The notes under the pieces are model-generated. The model was not told where the DNA came from. It searched no databases and was given only the letters and a program-made list of their open reading frames with translations. From Candidatus Enterococcus leclercqii (lineage in GTDB: Bacteria; Bacillota; Bacilli; Lactobacillales; Enterococcaceae), in contig NZ_MAEH01000014.1 of the NCBI RefSeq assembly GCF_009933135.1, positions 186,001 through 250,000 of the forward strand: DNA of 64,000 bases, given 5' to 3'. Shown piece by piece: positions 8,565 to 17,351 of the stretch; the first letter of the stretch is position 1, and every line of letters starts with the position of its first letter. A program made the position numbers and the translations under genes.

Positions 8565-10670
8565 ATGGAAAAGAGTTATTATTTAAAAGGCCTGGACTGT
8601 GCCAATTGTGCGGCAAAAATCGAGCGGGCAGTCACTAAAGTAGATGGTGTAAAAACAGCCAATGTCGATTTTATGAGTCAAAAAATGTCGATTACCTGTG
8701 AACAAGAGAATCTGCCAACTGTTGAAGCTCAGGCATATAAACTGATAGGGCAGCTTGAACCAGATGTTGCAGTTGTTCCCACAGAAAGTGAAGGTTTGCA
8801 AAACGAGCACAGCCACGGGCATACTCATGACCATCAGCATAGCGGCGGTGAAAATGGCAATCTTTGGCGAATAATAGTCACAGGGCTGGCACTGGCACTG
8901 CTTTTGTGGCTCAATCCAACCGGTCTGCCACGGGTAATTGCCTATGTTGTCGTTTATGCTTTGATCGGTGGCGATATCGTTAAAAATGCAGTCATGAATA
9001 TTTTCCACGGGGAAGTTTTTGATGAAAATTTTTTGATGACTGTTGCCACGATTGGTGCATTAGCTATTGGTGAATTTCCTGAAGCGGTTGCGGTCATGTT
9101 TTTATATCAAATTGGCGAGTATTTCCAAGACTTCGCTGTGGATCGTTCCCGTAAGAACATTCGGGAATTGATGGATGTCAGACCAGACTTTGCGCGTTTA
9201 TTAGCCGATGGTGTTGAAAAAGAAGTTTCACCGTCTGCCGTTGAGGTGGGCAGTTTGATTGTGGTTAATCCAGGGGAAAAAATCCCACTAGATGGGCTGA
9301 TTGAAGAAGGCAGCAGTAGTGTAGATACTTCAGCTTTGACCGGCGAATCAATGCCCCGCCAGTTAGCGACAGGTGATGAAATTTTGAGTGGGATGATCAA
9401 CCAAGATGGGCGCCTTGTGATAAAAACGAGCCGCAGTTATGGTCAATCAACGGTTTCTAAAATTTTGGAGTTGGTGGAAAACGCCAGCAGCCAAAAAGCA
9501 CCGGCTGAAAAATTTATTACCAAATTTGCTCGTTACTATACGCCGGCGGTAGTGGGTTTGGCGGTACTCTTAGTCGCAATTCCAACGCTGTTTTTGGGAG
9601 GAGATTTTAAAGAATGGCTGTATCGGGCATTGACCTTTCTAGTGATTTCTTGTCCGTGTGCCTTGGTGATTTCCGTGCCTTTGAGCTTTTTTGCAGGAAT
9701 CGGTGGTGCCGGTAAAGCGGGGATTTTGGTTAAAGGCTCCAATCACTTAGAAACGCTAGCCAATGTCGATACGGTTGTCTTTGACAAGACAGGGACGTTG
9801 ACTGCCGGTAAATTTGCAGTAGAATCAGTTTCCGGACCACTTCCTACCCAAGAAATTCTATACTATGCGGCAGCATTGGAACAACATTCCAGTCACCCTA
9901 TTGCACAGTCAGTTATGCAGGCTGCGGCCTCTGAATCAGTGGCTAGCGTGGCTGACCTGAAAGAAGTCGCCGGTCACGGAATCACCGGAGTCGTTGACGG
10001 AAAATTAGCTGCTATCGGAAATCAAAAATTGATGCAGATGCTGGGGGTAACTTATCCTGAAAATGATGCTGTGGGAACCGTGTTGTATCTGGCCATCAAT
10101 GGAAATTATGCCGGCTTGTTAGTAATCAATGATCAGATCAAGTCGGATGCTAAGGAAGCAATCACCGGCTTACAAGCGGCAGGTGTCAAAGAAACAATCA
10201 TGCTGACCGGTGACAGTCCCAAAGTTGCTGCTGCAGTTTCTCAAAAACTCGGTTTGAGCCGCTTTTTTGCCGGTTTACTACCAGAAGACAAAGTCAGTCA
10301 TTTGAAAGAAATCATGGCACAGTCTGTAGGAAAAGTCGCTTTTGTAGGGGATGGGATCAATGATGCCCCTGTGTTGGTAACGGCGGATTTGGGTGTAGCT
10401 ATGGGCGGACTGGGAAGTGATGCTGCAATTGAGGCGGCAGACATCGTCATTATGAACGATCAGCCTTCCAAGTTGACCCAAGGAATCAAGATTTCCCGCA
10501 AGACGTTAAAAATCGTCAAAGAAAATATTCTCTTTGCTTTGGGTGTCAAAGCGGTTGTCCTGGTTTTAGGAGCATTGGGGTATACGTCAATGGCGGTTGC
10601 CGTCTTTGCTGATGTGGGTGTGACACTTTTAGCAGTCCTAAATGCGATGCGTTGTTTACGAGTGAAGTGA
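8565..10670 (+). CDS. cadA: Cadmium/zinc-type P1B ATPase (heavy-metal exporter)
   Basis: This 701-residue inner-membrane pump exports Cd, Zn or similar divalent ions at the cost of ATP. Domains in order: an N-terminal HMA domain (about residues 1-68) with metal motif GLDCANCAAKIERAV; a His-rich linker (HSHGHTHDHQH) near residue 85; the TGES actuator loop; the ion-pathway motif SCPCALVISVPLS; the phosphorylation site DKTGTLT; and the hinge GDGINDAP. The His-rich linker and CPC motif fit the CadA/ZntA group rather than copper ATPases. The ATG at 8565 follows AGAGGGGGAAC; the longer frame would begin inside the leader hairpin. Expression is probably controlled by the ArsR-type operators upstream. 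It is not paired with a regulator gene. Confidence 0.9.
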   Translation: MEKSYYLKGLDCANCAAKIERAVTKVDGVKTANVDFMSQKMSITCEQENLPTVEAQAYKLIGQLEPDVAVVPTESEGLQNEHSHGHTHDHQHSGGENGNLWRIIVTGLALALLLWLNPTGLPRVIAYVVVYALIGGDIVKNAVMNIFHGEVFDENFLMTVATIGALAIGEFPEAVAVMFLYQIGEYFQDFAVDRSRKNIRELMDVRPDFARLLADGVEKEVSPSAVEVGSLIVVNPGEKIPLDGLIEEGSSSVDTSALTGESMPRQLATGDEILSGMINQDGRLVIKTSRSYGQSTVSKILELVENASSQKAPAEKFITKFARYYTPAVVGLAVLLVAIPTLFLGGDFKEWLYRALTFLVISCPCALVISVPLSFFAGIGGAGKAGILVKGSNHLETLANVDTVVFDKTGTLTAGKFAVESVSGPLPTQEILYYAAALEQHSSHPIAQSVMQAAASESVASVADLKEVAGHGITGVVDGKLAAIGNQKLMQMLGVTYPENDAVGTVLYLAINGNYAGLLVINDQIKSDAKEAITGLQAAGVKETIMLTGDSPKVAAAVSQKLGLSRFFAGLLPEDKVSHLKEIMAQSVGKVAFVGDGINDAPVLVTADLGVAMGGLGSDAAIEAADIVIMNDQPSKLTQGIKISRKTLKIVKENILFALGVKAVVLVLGALGYTSMAVAVFADVGVTLLAVLNAMRCLRVK

Positions 10671-10780
10671 TTCAACCAACTGAAAACATTTCTGGTGCTA
10701 AAAGCACATGACTGGAGCTGGATAACAAGTACGAAGCTGTGGCAGGGCTCATTTTTGAGTAGTCAGCTGAAATATTTATA

Positions 10781-10833
10781 AAAAAGACAAGCAACTTCCA
10801 CTCTTCTTGAAGGAAAGTTGCTTGTCTTTTTTT
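10781..10833. terminator. Bidirectional terminator between cadA and the 51-residue gene
   Basis: AAAAAGACAAGCAACTT (10781-10797) and AAGTTGCTTGTCTTTTT (10815-10831) are a perfect 17-bp inverted repeat with A- and T-runs at the ends. It serves cadA from the left and the minus-strand small gene from the right. Confidence 0.9.
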
Positions 10834-10905
10834 ACTAGTATCTGATAGTTGGCAGTGTTCGCTTCGCCGGGTGGTGACTGGACTGGAGGATTATCACAGC
10901 CCCAG
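10781..10905 (+). repeat. Dispersed hairpin-tail repeat, copy D (partial)
   Basis: The terminator hairpin above is followed by a tail (10848-10905) resembling the tails of copies A and B. Shared blocks are GTT.GCTTC, CGG..GGTGACT, ACT and C.CAGCCCCAG, in the same order. The upstream 170-bp half of the full element is missing. Like the other copies it lies between convergent genes and in the plus orientation. Confidence 0.55.
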
Positions 10906-10986
10906 AACTGCCACCGCTCCTAATGGTTTATACGAAGGTCTAGTTTACAGAATCAGTCATTTTTTATGCTCGGTTTTTATTGCGTA

Positions 10987-11142
10987 TCAATGGTTTCTAG
11001 AGCGCCATTTAATCGTATGTTTTGTGGGACGAGTCTTTTTGACATCGACCCCTTTTTTGTCAATGTTTACGATATAGTCATTGTTTTTCAACATGTAACG
11101 AACCCGCTCGGCTGTATCAGCGACAACTTCTTTGATTTTCAT
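10987..11142 (-). CDS. Small basic protein of unknown function (51 residues)
   Basis: I found this by reading the minus strand; it is shorter than 60 codons. The frame starts MKIKEVVADTAERVRYMLK, continues with NDYIVNIDKKGVDVKKTRP and ends at TGA (10987-10989). A textbook GAGGAGG lies 7 nt before the ATG, the codon use looks like its neighbours, and it sits 83 bp downstream of the TetR gene on the same strand, so the two may be co-transcribed. The protein is basic (many K and R), with an N-terminal amphipathic helix and no membrane segment. I do not recognise the family. Confidence 0.7.
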   Translation of the reverse strand: MKIKEVVADTAERVRYMLKNNDYIVNIDKKGVDVKKTRPTKHTIKWRSRNH

Positions 11143-11224
11143 ATTGCATCCTCCTCGTATAACTCAGTTTTAGCCTCTCTGATAATCGTAGCCCAAGTCG
11201 GCTTTTCAGGCAACTGATAAGAAG

Positions 11225-11830
11225 TCAGCCCTCAATCTCGATGCCAAGGACAGTCAAATGACCATTGCCCACCAATTTGATTACCAGCTTTGCCAAATGA
11301 TCTGGGGTCATGTCCGAATCAGTGGTCAACCACCAATGCAGTGTGCCAATAAAGATGGAGGTCATGTACTCGATGATGAAATCCATCGGCACTTCAATGT
11401 CATTTTCGGTGATTTTCAGACGGTCAAAAATATGGGCGTACTGCTCGTACAAAATATCGGCGATTTTTTTGCGCAAGATTTCCATTGAAGCCCCGTCCAT
11501 GACAGTCAGGTAAAACTTGCTGTTTTTTTGGATGTTTTGATAGATGTGGGTCATGAGAAATTCAATCTGTTTGACCCGCAGACGATTGCCCTGCAATAAA
11601 TCGGTAGGGGATAAAACGGAAGTGAAGGCTTCAATCGCCAAGTCAAAGATCCTTTCGTAGAGATCTTGTTTGTCTTTGTAGTGGGCATAAAACGTCGCGC
11701 GATTGATCATGGCCTCTTCGGCGATATCCTGTACGGTGACTTGTTCGAAGCCTTTTTCTTCTACTAAGCGAATAAACGCTTCGACGATCATTTTATTCGT
11801 ACGTTTGACGCGTAAATCGGTTTTCTTCAT
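11225..11830 (-). CDS. TetR/AcrR-family regulator divergent from the giant activase gene
   Basis: A 201-residue TetR-family repressor. The helix-turn-helix lies at about residues 27-47 (VTVQDIAEEAMINRATFYAHYKDKQDL read in pieces), followed by a ligand-binding domain of the TetR_C type with a C-terminal WWLTTDSDMTPDHLA. GAAAGGAATTTC precedes the ATG at 11830; 11 upstream codons of open frame were dropped. It is divergent from the 1414-residue activase gene, whose start is 175 bp away, with a 12-bp inverted repeat at the two ends of the gap, so it probably controls that gene and itself. Confidence 0.85.
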   Translation of the reverse strand: MKKTDLRVKRTNKMIVEAFIRLVEEKGFEQVTVQDIAEEAMINRATFYAHYKDKQDLYERIFDLAIEAFTSVLSPTDLLQGNRLRVKQIEFLMTHIYQNIQKNSKFYLTVMDGASMEILRKKIADILYEQYAHIFDRLKITENDIEVPMDFIIEYMTSIFIGTLHWWLTTDSDMTPDHLAKLVIKLVGNGHLTVLGIEIEG

Positions 11831-11858
11831 GAAATTCCTTTCTTTTCCGACAGAATCC

Positions 11859-11978
11859 GACAATGTGTTGTTTAAATCACAGATTGCTGTTTATTGTGTA
11901 TTGTCATTTTTTTCACAAGTCTATAAAATATACATGAGTATTATATCAAACATCGCGTAAGATATTCAACACACTGTC
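11859..11978. promoter_or_regulatory. Divergent control region with a 12-bp inverted repeat
   Basis: GACAATGTGTTG (11859-11870) and CAACACACTGTC (11967-11978) match as an inverted repeat at 11 of 12 positions, one near each divergent gene. A related TATTGTGTATTGTCA lies between them. These could be binding sites for the adjacent TetR protein, one per promoter. Promoter hexamers in the A/T-rich centre are not certain. Confidence 0.5.
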
Positions 11979-12005
11979 AATTAAAAAGTAAGAGGGTATG
12001 TAAAC

Positions 12006-15000
12006 ATGAAACTACGAGCGGGGATCGATGTGGGCTCTACCACAGTGAAGCTGGTAATTTTGGACGAGCAGAATCAATCAGTATTTGCAAAATATGAACG
12101 GCATTTTTCCGATGTGAAAACTGCCACAAAAAAAATCTTGAATGAAGCACGGGACTTGATGGGGGATGTTCCGATTGCTATGAATATCACCGGTTCTGGG
12201 GGGATGGGGCTGGCAGACGTCTTGGACATTGACTTTGTTCAAGAAGTAATCGCCTGTACCCGGACAGTAGAAGAGGTGATTCCTCAGACCGATGTCGTGA
12301 TTGAGCTGGGGGGCGAAGATGCCAAGATTACCTTTTTTGAAGGTGCCTTGGAACAACGAATGAACGGGAGCTGTGCCGGTGGGACCGGTGCCTTTATCGA
12401 TCAGATGGCGGTTCTTTTGAAGACGGATGCCAATGGTGTTAACGAGCTGGCTAAAAATTATAAGCAGCTGTATCCGATTGCTTCTCGCTGTGGCGTGTTT
12501 GCCAAAACGGATGTTCAGCCATTGATCAATGAAGGAGCTGCCAAAGAGGATATTGCGGCGAGTATTTTTCAAGCCGTCGTCAATCAGACGATTGCCGGTT
12601 TAGCAGCTGGACGTAAAATCAAAGGCAACGTCGCATTTTTAGGTGGACCGCTATTTTTCATGTCAGAGTTGCGTCAACGCTTTATCGAAACGCTAGCTAT
12701 TCAACCAGAAAATGTTGTTTTCCCGGAAAATCCTCAGCTGTTTGTAGCTATGGGTGCGGCTTTTTATGCGGAAACTGCCGATGAAAAGACACTTTCTCAA
12801 CTTTTGGAAGCATTGGATTCCGGCGATCAAAGTCAACTAAAACCCAGTGATACCTTGCAGCCGTTGTTTTCCAGTGAAGAAGAATTGGCGGAGTTTCGTG
12901 CCCGCCACGCACAAGCAACGGCTGAAGAAAAAGAGCTGGCTACGCATTCAGGTGCTGCTTATTTGGGGATTGATGCGGGTTCTACCACCACTAAGGTCAT
13001 CTTGATTGACGATGCTTGTCGGATTTTATTCTCCCATTACGGCAACAATGAAGGCCAGCCGCTGGAAACAACGATGGCGGTTTTGGCAGAAATGTACGGC
13101 AAAATGCCAGAAGATGTTTATATCGCCAAGGCAGCGATTACCGGCTACGGGGAACACTTAATCAAAAATGCGCTGAAGGTCGACATCGGGGAAGTCGAGA
13201 CGATGGCTCACTACAAAGCTGCCAATCACTTCCAGCCGGGGGTTGATTTCATTCTTGATATCGGCGGACAAGACATGAAAGCGATGACCATCAAAGAAGG
13301 CGTTTTGTCTTCTATTCAGTTGAATGAAGCTTGCTCTTCTGGTTGCGGGTCTTTTATTGAAACTTTTGCAAAATCGCTAAACTATGATGTCAAAGACTTT
13401 GCAGTCGAAGCCTGCAAATCCAAAGCACCAGTGGATTTGGGTTCTCGCTGTACAGTCTTCATGAACTCCAAAGTGAAACAGGTTCAAAAAGAAGGAGCGA
13501 CTGTTGCTGACATCTCCGCCGGCTTGTCTTATTCTGTAATCAAAAATGCCATCTATAAAGTTATCAAAATTCGCCGTCCGGAAGAATTGGGAGACAAAAT
13601 TGTCTGCCAAGGGGGGACATTTTATAATGAAGCGGTGCTGCGGGCCTTTGAAGAAATCAGTGGTCGGCAAGTGGTCCGTCCCTCCATTGCCGGTTTGATG
13701 GGCGCTTATGGAGCAGCTATCATTGCCTTGGAAAATGCCGAGGTTGGAGATGAAAGTACGATTCTGGACAAAGAACAGCTGCAAAGCTTCACCGCTGAAA
13801 AAGAATTTACGCATTGCGGATTGTGCGAAAACAACTGCATGATGACAGTCACCATTTTTTCTGACGGGCGTCAGTTTATTACCGGCAACCGTTGTGAACG
13901 AGGGGCTCGAATCAAGATTGACCGCAGCCAGCGTAAAGTCAATCTGGTGGACTACAAGTACAAGCGCTTGTTCAAATACCGCCCGTTGAAGGAAAAAGAG
14001 GCCTTTCGTGGAATCGTAGGTATTCCACGAGTCCTGAATATGTATGAAAATTATCCTTTGTGGCACACGTTTTTCAGTGATCTGGGCTTTCGGGTTCAGC
14101 TGTCGCCTCGTTCCAATAAAGAGCTGTACGAACAAGGAATGGAGACTATCCCAAGTGATACCGCTTGTTATCCTGCCAAAATTGCACACGGCCATATCCA
14201 AGCGTTAATTGATGAAAAGGTTCCAATGATTTTTTATCCTGGTGTGGTTTTTGAAAGACAGGAATCTGCTGAGGCCGACAATCATTTTAATTGTCCTATC
14301 GTTCAAAGCTATCCGGATGTGATTCGTAACAACGTGGACGATATTCGTGAGGGGAAAGTTGATTACCGCAATCCCTTCATCAATTTGTCCGATGAAGAGT
14401 CTGTCGGTAGTGTATTGGCGAAAAACTTTGCTGATTTGAATATCTCGGAAAATGAGATCCGTCAGGCCTTGCATCATGGTTACGAAGAGTTGGAAAAATT
14501 CAAAGCGGACATTCGCCGCAAAGGGGAAGAGACGCTAGCCATGCTGACCGCCAAAAATCAGCGGGGTGTCGTGGTGTCTGGTCGTCCGTATCATTTGGAT
14601 CCGGAAATCAATCACGGGATTGCAGAAGTTATCACACAAGAAGGCTTCCACGTATTGACTGAGGACAGCATTTCTCATTTGGGCGATGTAGGGAATCTGC
14701 GGGTAGTCAATCAGTGGGTCTACCATTCCCGTCTGTATGCGGCTGCTCGAGTAGTAGCAAAATCCAAACAATTGGAATTGGTTCAATTAAATTCTTTTGG
14801 CTGCGGGTTGGACGCAGTAACCACTGACCAAGTAGAAGAAATTATGGATCAGTACGGCAAGATTTATACCGTATTGAAGATTGACGAAGGCTCAAACTTA
14901 GGGGCCATCCGAATTCGGTTGCGCTCCTTAAAAGCGGCAGTCAACGAGCGGGACAAGATGGATTTCACACCAACCAAGCGCTATGAAGAGCCGGAAAAAA

Positions 15001-16250
15001 TCGTCTTTACCAAAGACATGGCCAAACGCCATACGCTTTTGATGCCAATGCTGTCACCAATTCATCAAGAAGGTTTGGTAGACTTGGCGTTACAAGCTTC
15101 CGGTTATGATGTTGTTTGTCTGCCTTCAGAAGACAAAGAAGCAATCAATGTCGGCTTGAAGTATGTTAACAATGATGCTTGTTACCCGGCAATTATCTCT
15201 ATTGGGCAACTGGTGGAAGCCTTGCAAAGTGGCGAGTACGACCTGAACAACACCAGTGTCATGATGACTCAGACTGGTGGCGGTTGTCGGGCTACCAACT
15301 ACATTCCGTTGCTGCGAAAAGCTCTGAATGATGCCGGCTTCCCACAAGTTCCTGTGGTTTCAGTCTCCATGGGGAATAAAGGGGTCGAGCAAAATCCTGG
15401 CTTTAAATTCACGCTGCCGATGCTTAAACGAATCATCGTGGCCTTTTTATACGGAGATCTTTTTGAACGGTTGGTTTACCGAACCCGTCCTTATGAAATG
15501 CAAAAGGGCCAAATCGACCAGCTTCACGAAGCCTGGCTGAAAAAAGTAGCCAAAAATGTTCGCAACGGTTCCTTGACTCAGTTCAATCGCAACATGAAAA
15601 AGATCATTCGCGATTTTGACACCGTGCCATTGACGGATGAAGTCAAACCGCGAGTCGGTGTCGTTGGCGAAATCTTGGTGAAATATTCACCAACTGCCAA
15701 CAATGACATCGTACGCTTGCTGGAAGCAGAAGGTGCCGAAGCGGTGGTACCAGACATTATTGGTTTCATGAACTACTCCCTATACAACCAGATTTGGAAG
15801 TATCAAAACCTGGGGATGGCCAAACGTAGTAAAATTTTGGCGGAGCTCGCCATCAAGATTATCGAGGTTGTGGAAAAACCGATGGACAAGGCTTTGCGCG
15901 CCTCTGAACGATTCGACGGAATTCATTCCATTTATCAGTTGGCGGATGATGCCAGCAAGATTCTCTCCATTGGCAATCATACAGGGGAAGGCTGGTTTTT
16001 GACTGGTGAAATGATTGATCTGTTGAAATCAGGCGTTCACAATATTGTCTGTATGCAACCTTTTGGATGTCTGCCAAACCATGTGGTAGGTAAAGGTGTC
16101 ATCAAGGAGCTGCGTCATCAGTATCCGAAAGCCAACATTGCGGCTATTGATTACGATCCAGGGGTTTCCTTGGTAAATCAATTGAACCGGATTCGTCTGA
16201 TGATGGCGACTGCCAATAAGACGCTGAAAGCAGAGCAAGTCAAAGTTTGA
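12006..16250 (+). CDS. Giant double acyl-CoA dehydratase activase-related Fe-S protein (1414 residues)
   Basis: This is a fusion of two BadF/BadG/BcrA/HgdC-type ATPase modules with a large cysteine-rich C-terminal half. Module 1 (about residues 3-255) has GIDVGSTTVKLVILD and the Fe-S loop NGSCAGGTGAF near residue 120. Module 2 (about 317-575) has GIDAGSTTTKVILID and NEACSSGCGSF near 441. Then follow a cluster CGLCENNCMMTV..NRCERG near 604-635, a DUF2229-like region (SDTACYPAKIAHGH near 715), and further conserved cysteines in FGCGLDAV, NNDACYPAI, GGGCRATNY and QPFGCLPNH. In characterised systems the activase is a homodimer bridging one 4Fe-4S cluster and drives ATP-dependent low-potential electron transfer to a dehydratase or double-cubane protein; a single chain with two modules could form that dimer internally. 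The real substrate of this family in lactic acid bacteria is unknown to me. Start ATG follows AGAGGG. Confidence 0.85.
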   Translation: MKLRAGIDVGSTTVKLVILDEQNQSVFAKYERHFSDVKTATKKILNEARDLMGDVPIAMNITGSGGMGLADVLDIDFVQEVIACTRTVEEVIPQTDVVIELGGEDAKITFFEGALEQRMNGSCAGGTGAFIDQMAVLLKTDANGVNELAKNYKQLYPIASRCGVFAKTDVQPLINEGAAKEDIAASIFQAVVNQTIAGLAAGRKIKGNVAFLGGPLFFMSELRQRFIETLAIQPENVVFPENPQLFVAMGAAFYAETADEKTLSQLLEALDSGDQSQLKPSDTLQPLFSSEEELAEFRARHAQATAEEKELATHSGAAYLGIDAGSTTTKVILIDDACRILFSHYGNNEGQPLETTMAVLAEMYGKMPEDVYIAKAAITGYGEHLIKNALKVDIGEVETMAHYKAANHFQPGVDFILDIGGQDMKAMTIKEGVLSSIQLNEACSSGCGSFIETFAKSLNYDVKDFAVEACKSKAPVDLGSRCTVFMNSKVKQVQKEGATVADISAGLSYSVIKNAIYKVIKIRRPEELGDKIVCQGGTFYNEAVLRAFEEISGRQVVRPSIAGLMGAYGAAIIALENAEVGDESTILDKEQLQSFTAEKEFTHCGLCENNCMMTVTIFSDGRQFITGNRCERGARIKIDRSQRKVNLVDYKYKRLFKYRPLKEKEAFRGIVGIPRVLNMYENYPLWHTFFSDLGFRVQLSPRSNKELYEQGMETIPSDTACYPAKIAHGHIQALIDEKVPMIFYPGVVFERQESAEADNHFNCPIVQSYPDVIRNNVDDIREGKVDYRNPFINLSDEESVGSVLAKNFADLNISENEIRQALHHGYEELEKFKADIRRKGEETLAMLTAKNQRGVVVSGRPYHLDPEINHGIAEVITQEGFHVLTEDSISHLGDVGNLRVVNQWVYHSRLYAAARVVAKSKQLELVQLNSFGCGLDAVTTDQVEEIMDQYGKIYTVLKIDEGSNLGAIRIRLRSLKAAVNERDKMDFTPTKRYEEPEKIVFTKDMAKRHTLLMPMLSPIHQEGLVDLALQASGYDVVCLPSEDKEAINVGLKYVNNDACYPAIISIGQLVEALQSGEYDLNNTSVMMTQTGGGCRATNYIPLLRKALNDAGFPQVPVVSVSMGNKGVEQNPGFKFTLPMLKRIIVAFLYGDLFERLVYRTRPYEMQKGQIDQLHEAWLKKVAKNVRNGSLTQFNRNMKKIIRDFDTVPLTDEVKPRVGVVGEILVKYSPTANNDIVRLLEAEGAEAVVPDIIGFMNYSLYNQIWKYQNLGMAKRSKILAELAIKIIEVVEKPMDKALRASERFDGIHSIYQLADDASKILSIGNHTGEGWFLTGEMIDLLKSGVHNIVCMQPFGCLPNHVVGKGVIKELRHQYPKANIAAIDYDPGVSLVNQLNRIRLMMATANKTLKAEQVKV

Positions 16251-16328
16251 GATGTACCAAATGAGGGACTGTTTTTTTCGAAGGTGAGTAAAAGCAGAAC
16301 TTGCGGAAAAACTAACGGTTAAACCTAT

Positions 16329-16421
16329 CCCGAACCTGAGTTGAAATGTTGTTAGAATTCTAAGGAATGTCTCCGGCATCCCTTGGAATCATTCATTTCA
16401 GTCGCTGGGTTCGGGTCTTTT
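16329..16421 (+). terminator. Unusually long (about 90 nt) terminator-like hairpin after the activase gene
   Basis: Outer arms CCCGAACC (16329-16336) and GGTTCGGG (16408-16415) are followed by TCTTTTC. Inside, TGAAATG (16342-16348) pairs with CATTTCA (16394-16400), and ATTCTAAGG (16357-16365) with CCTTGGAAT (16381-16389), leaving a small apical loop. The stacked arms make one extended rod. It probably ends the activase transcript but is much longer than a normal terminator. Confidence 0.65.
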
Positions 16422-16488
16422 CTATTCTCAAAAAGTGATTGCTATACTGTTGTGTTGTTACGGCTTCTTAAAGATGACACGATAACAT

Positions 16489-16517
16489 TTGCTAATGAGG
16501 TATATACCAGTTATAAT
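16489..16517 (+). promoter_or_regulatory. gntR promoter with embedded HutC-type operator
   Basis: TTGCTA (16489-16494), a 17-bp spacer and TATAAT (16512-16517) form a promoter. The spacer contains the perfect palindrome GGTATATACC (16499-16508), whose core GTATATAC fits the GTMTAKAC consensus described for HutC-type GntR regulators. This suggests the downstream GntR protein represses its own gene. Confidence 0.7.
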
Positions 16518-16548
16518 AAATCCATTATAAAACTCAGGGAGAGTGCAA

Positions 16549-17259
16549 ATGGTGTCAGATAACTTACCAGTATATATTCAGATTCACGACCAGATTAAAA
16601 ATAAAATCGAAAGCGGATTCTGGAACATCGGTGATCGATTGCCTTCTGAACGGGATTTATCCGTACAGTTTGGTGTCAGCCGCATGACTTTACGTCAAGC
16701 CATTCAGACGTTAGCTGATGAAGGAATTTTGGAACGTAAAATCGGTTCAGGAACCTACGTTGCTCGCCAAAAGGTTCAGGAAAAAATGTCCGGAACCACC
16801 AGTTTTACCGATATCATGCTTTCACAAGGGCGAGTGCCTTCCAGCAAAGTGGTGTCGTATTTTTATACGGCTCCCAGCTCTTCGGAAATGGAAAAACTCC
16901 AACTCCAGGAAAATGAACAGATTTTGCGAATGGAGCGGGTTCGGTATGCCGATGATGTTCCCATTTGTTTTGAAGTAGCTAGTATTCCGGAAAGCTTGAT
17001 TAAAGATTTCAGTAAAGGCGAAGTGACTTCTTCTTTGTATAAGACCTTGGAAGACAAAGGCGGCCATAAGATTGGTGGTGCCAACCAGACAATTTCAGCG
17101 ATGTTAGCCGCTGAACAAATTGCTGAGTACCTGCAAATCAAACGAGGAGATGCCATTTTACGCATGCGTCAAGTTTCTTTCTTTGAAGACGGGCAGCCCT
17201 TTGAATATGTGCGGACCCAATATGTCGGCAATCGCTTCGAATTTTATTTGGAAAAATAG
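16549..17259 (+). CDS. GntR-family regulator, HutC subfamily (UTRA domain)
   Basis: A 236-residue regulator with an N-terminal winged helix (about residues 5-70; LPSERDLSVQFGVSRMTLRQ) and a C-terminal UTRA ligand-binding domain (about 85-235), as in NagR/YvoA, TreR or DasR. Such proteins usually sense a phosphorylated sugar or amino acid derivative. I chose the ATG at 16549: AGGGAG lies 7 nt upstream, whereas the GTG at 16543 is too close. No sugar operon is adjacent, so its ligand is unknown; regulation of distant genes is likely. A GTMTAKAC-type palindrome in its own promoter suggests autorepression. Confidence 0.88.
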   Translation: MVSDNLPVYIQIHDQIKNKIESGFWNIGDRLPSERDLSVQFGVSRMTLRQAIQTLADEGILERKIGSGTYVARQKVQEKMSGTTSFTDIMLSQGRVPSSKVVSYFYTAPSSSEMEKLQLQENEQILRMERVRYADDVPICFEVASIPESLIKDFSKGEVTSSLYKTLEDKGGHKIGGANQTISAMLAAEQIAEYLQIKRGDAILRMRQVSFFEDGQPFEYVRTQYVGNRFEFYLEK

Positions 17260-17351
17260 CCGCCATTTGAAATGAGGAAATTACCTGTATCATGGTGGAA
17301 TCTGGTGTAGTTGCCAGAGAAATGAATTTTGCTAATAACTGCAAGACAAAT

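Noticed and set aside
10871-11217. Two plus-strand frames in the cadA-TetR gap
   Set aside because: They are antisense shadows of the 51-residue minus-strand gene, which has a much better ribosome site.
13377-14201. A 274-codon minus-strand open frame
   Set aside because: It lies entirely antisense within the 1414-residue activase gene, has no ribosome site and no recognisable family; long antisense shadows are expected in such a long gene.
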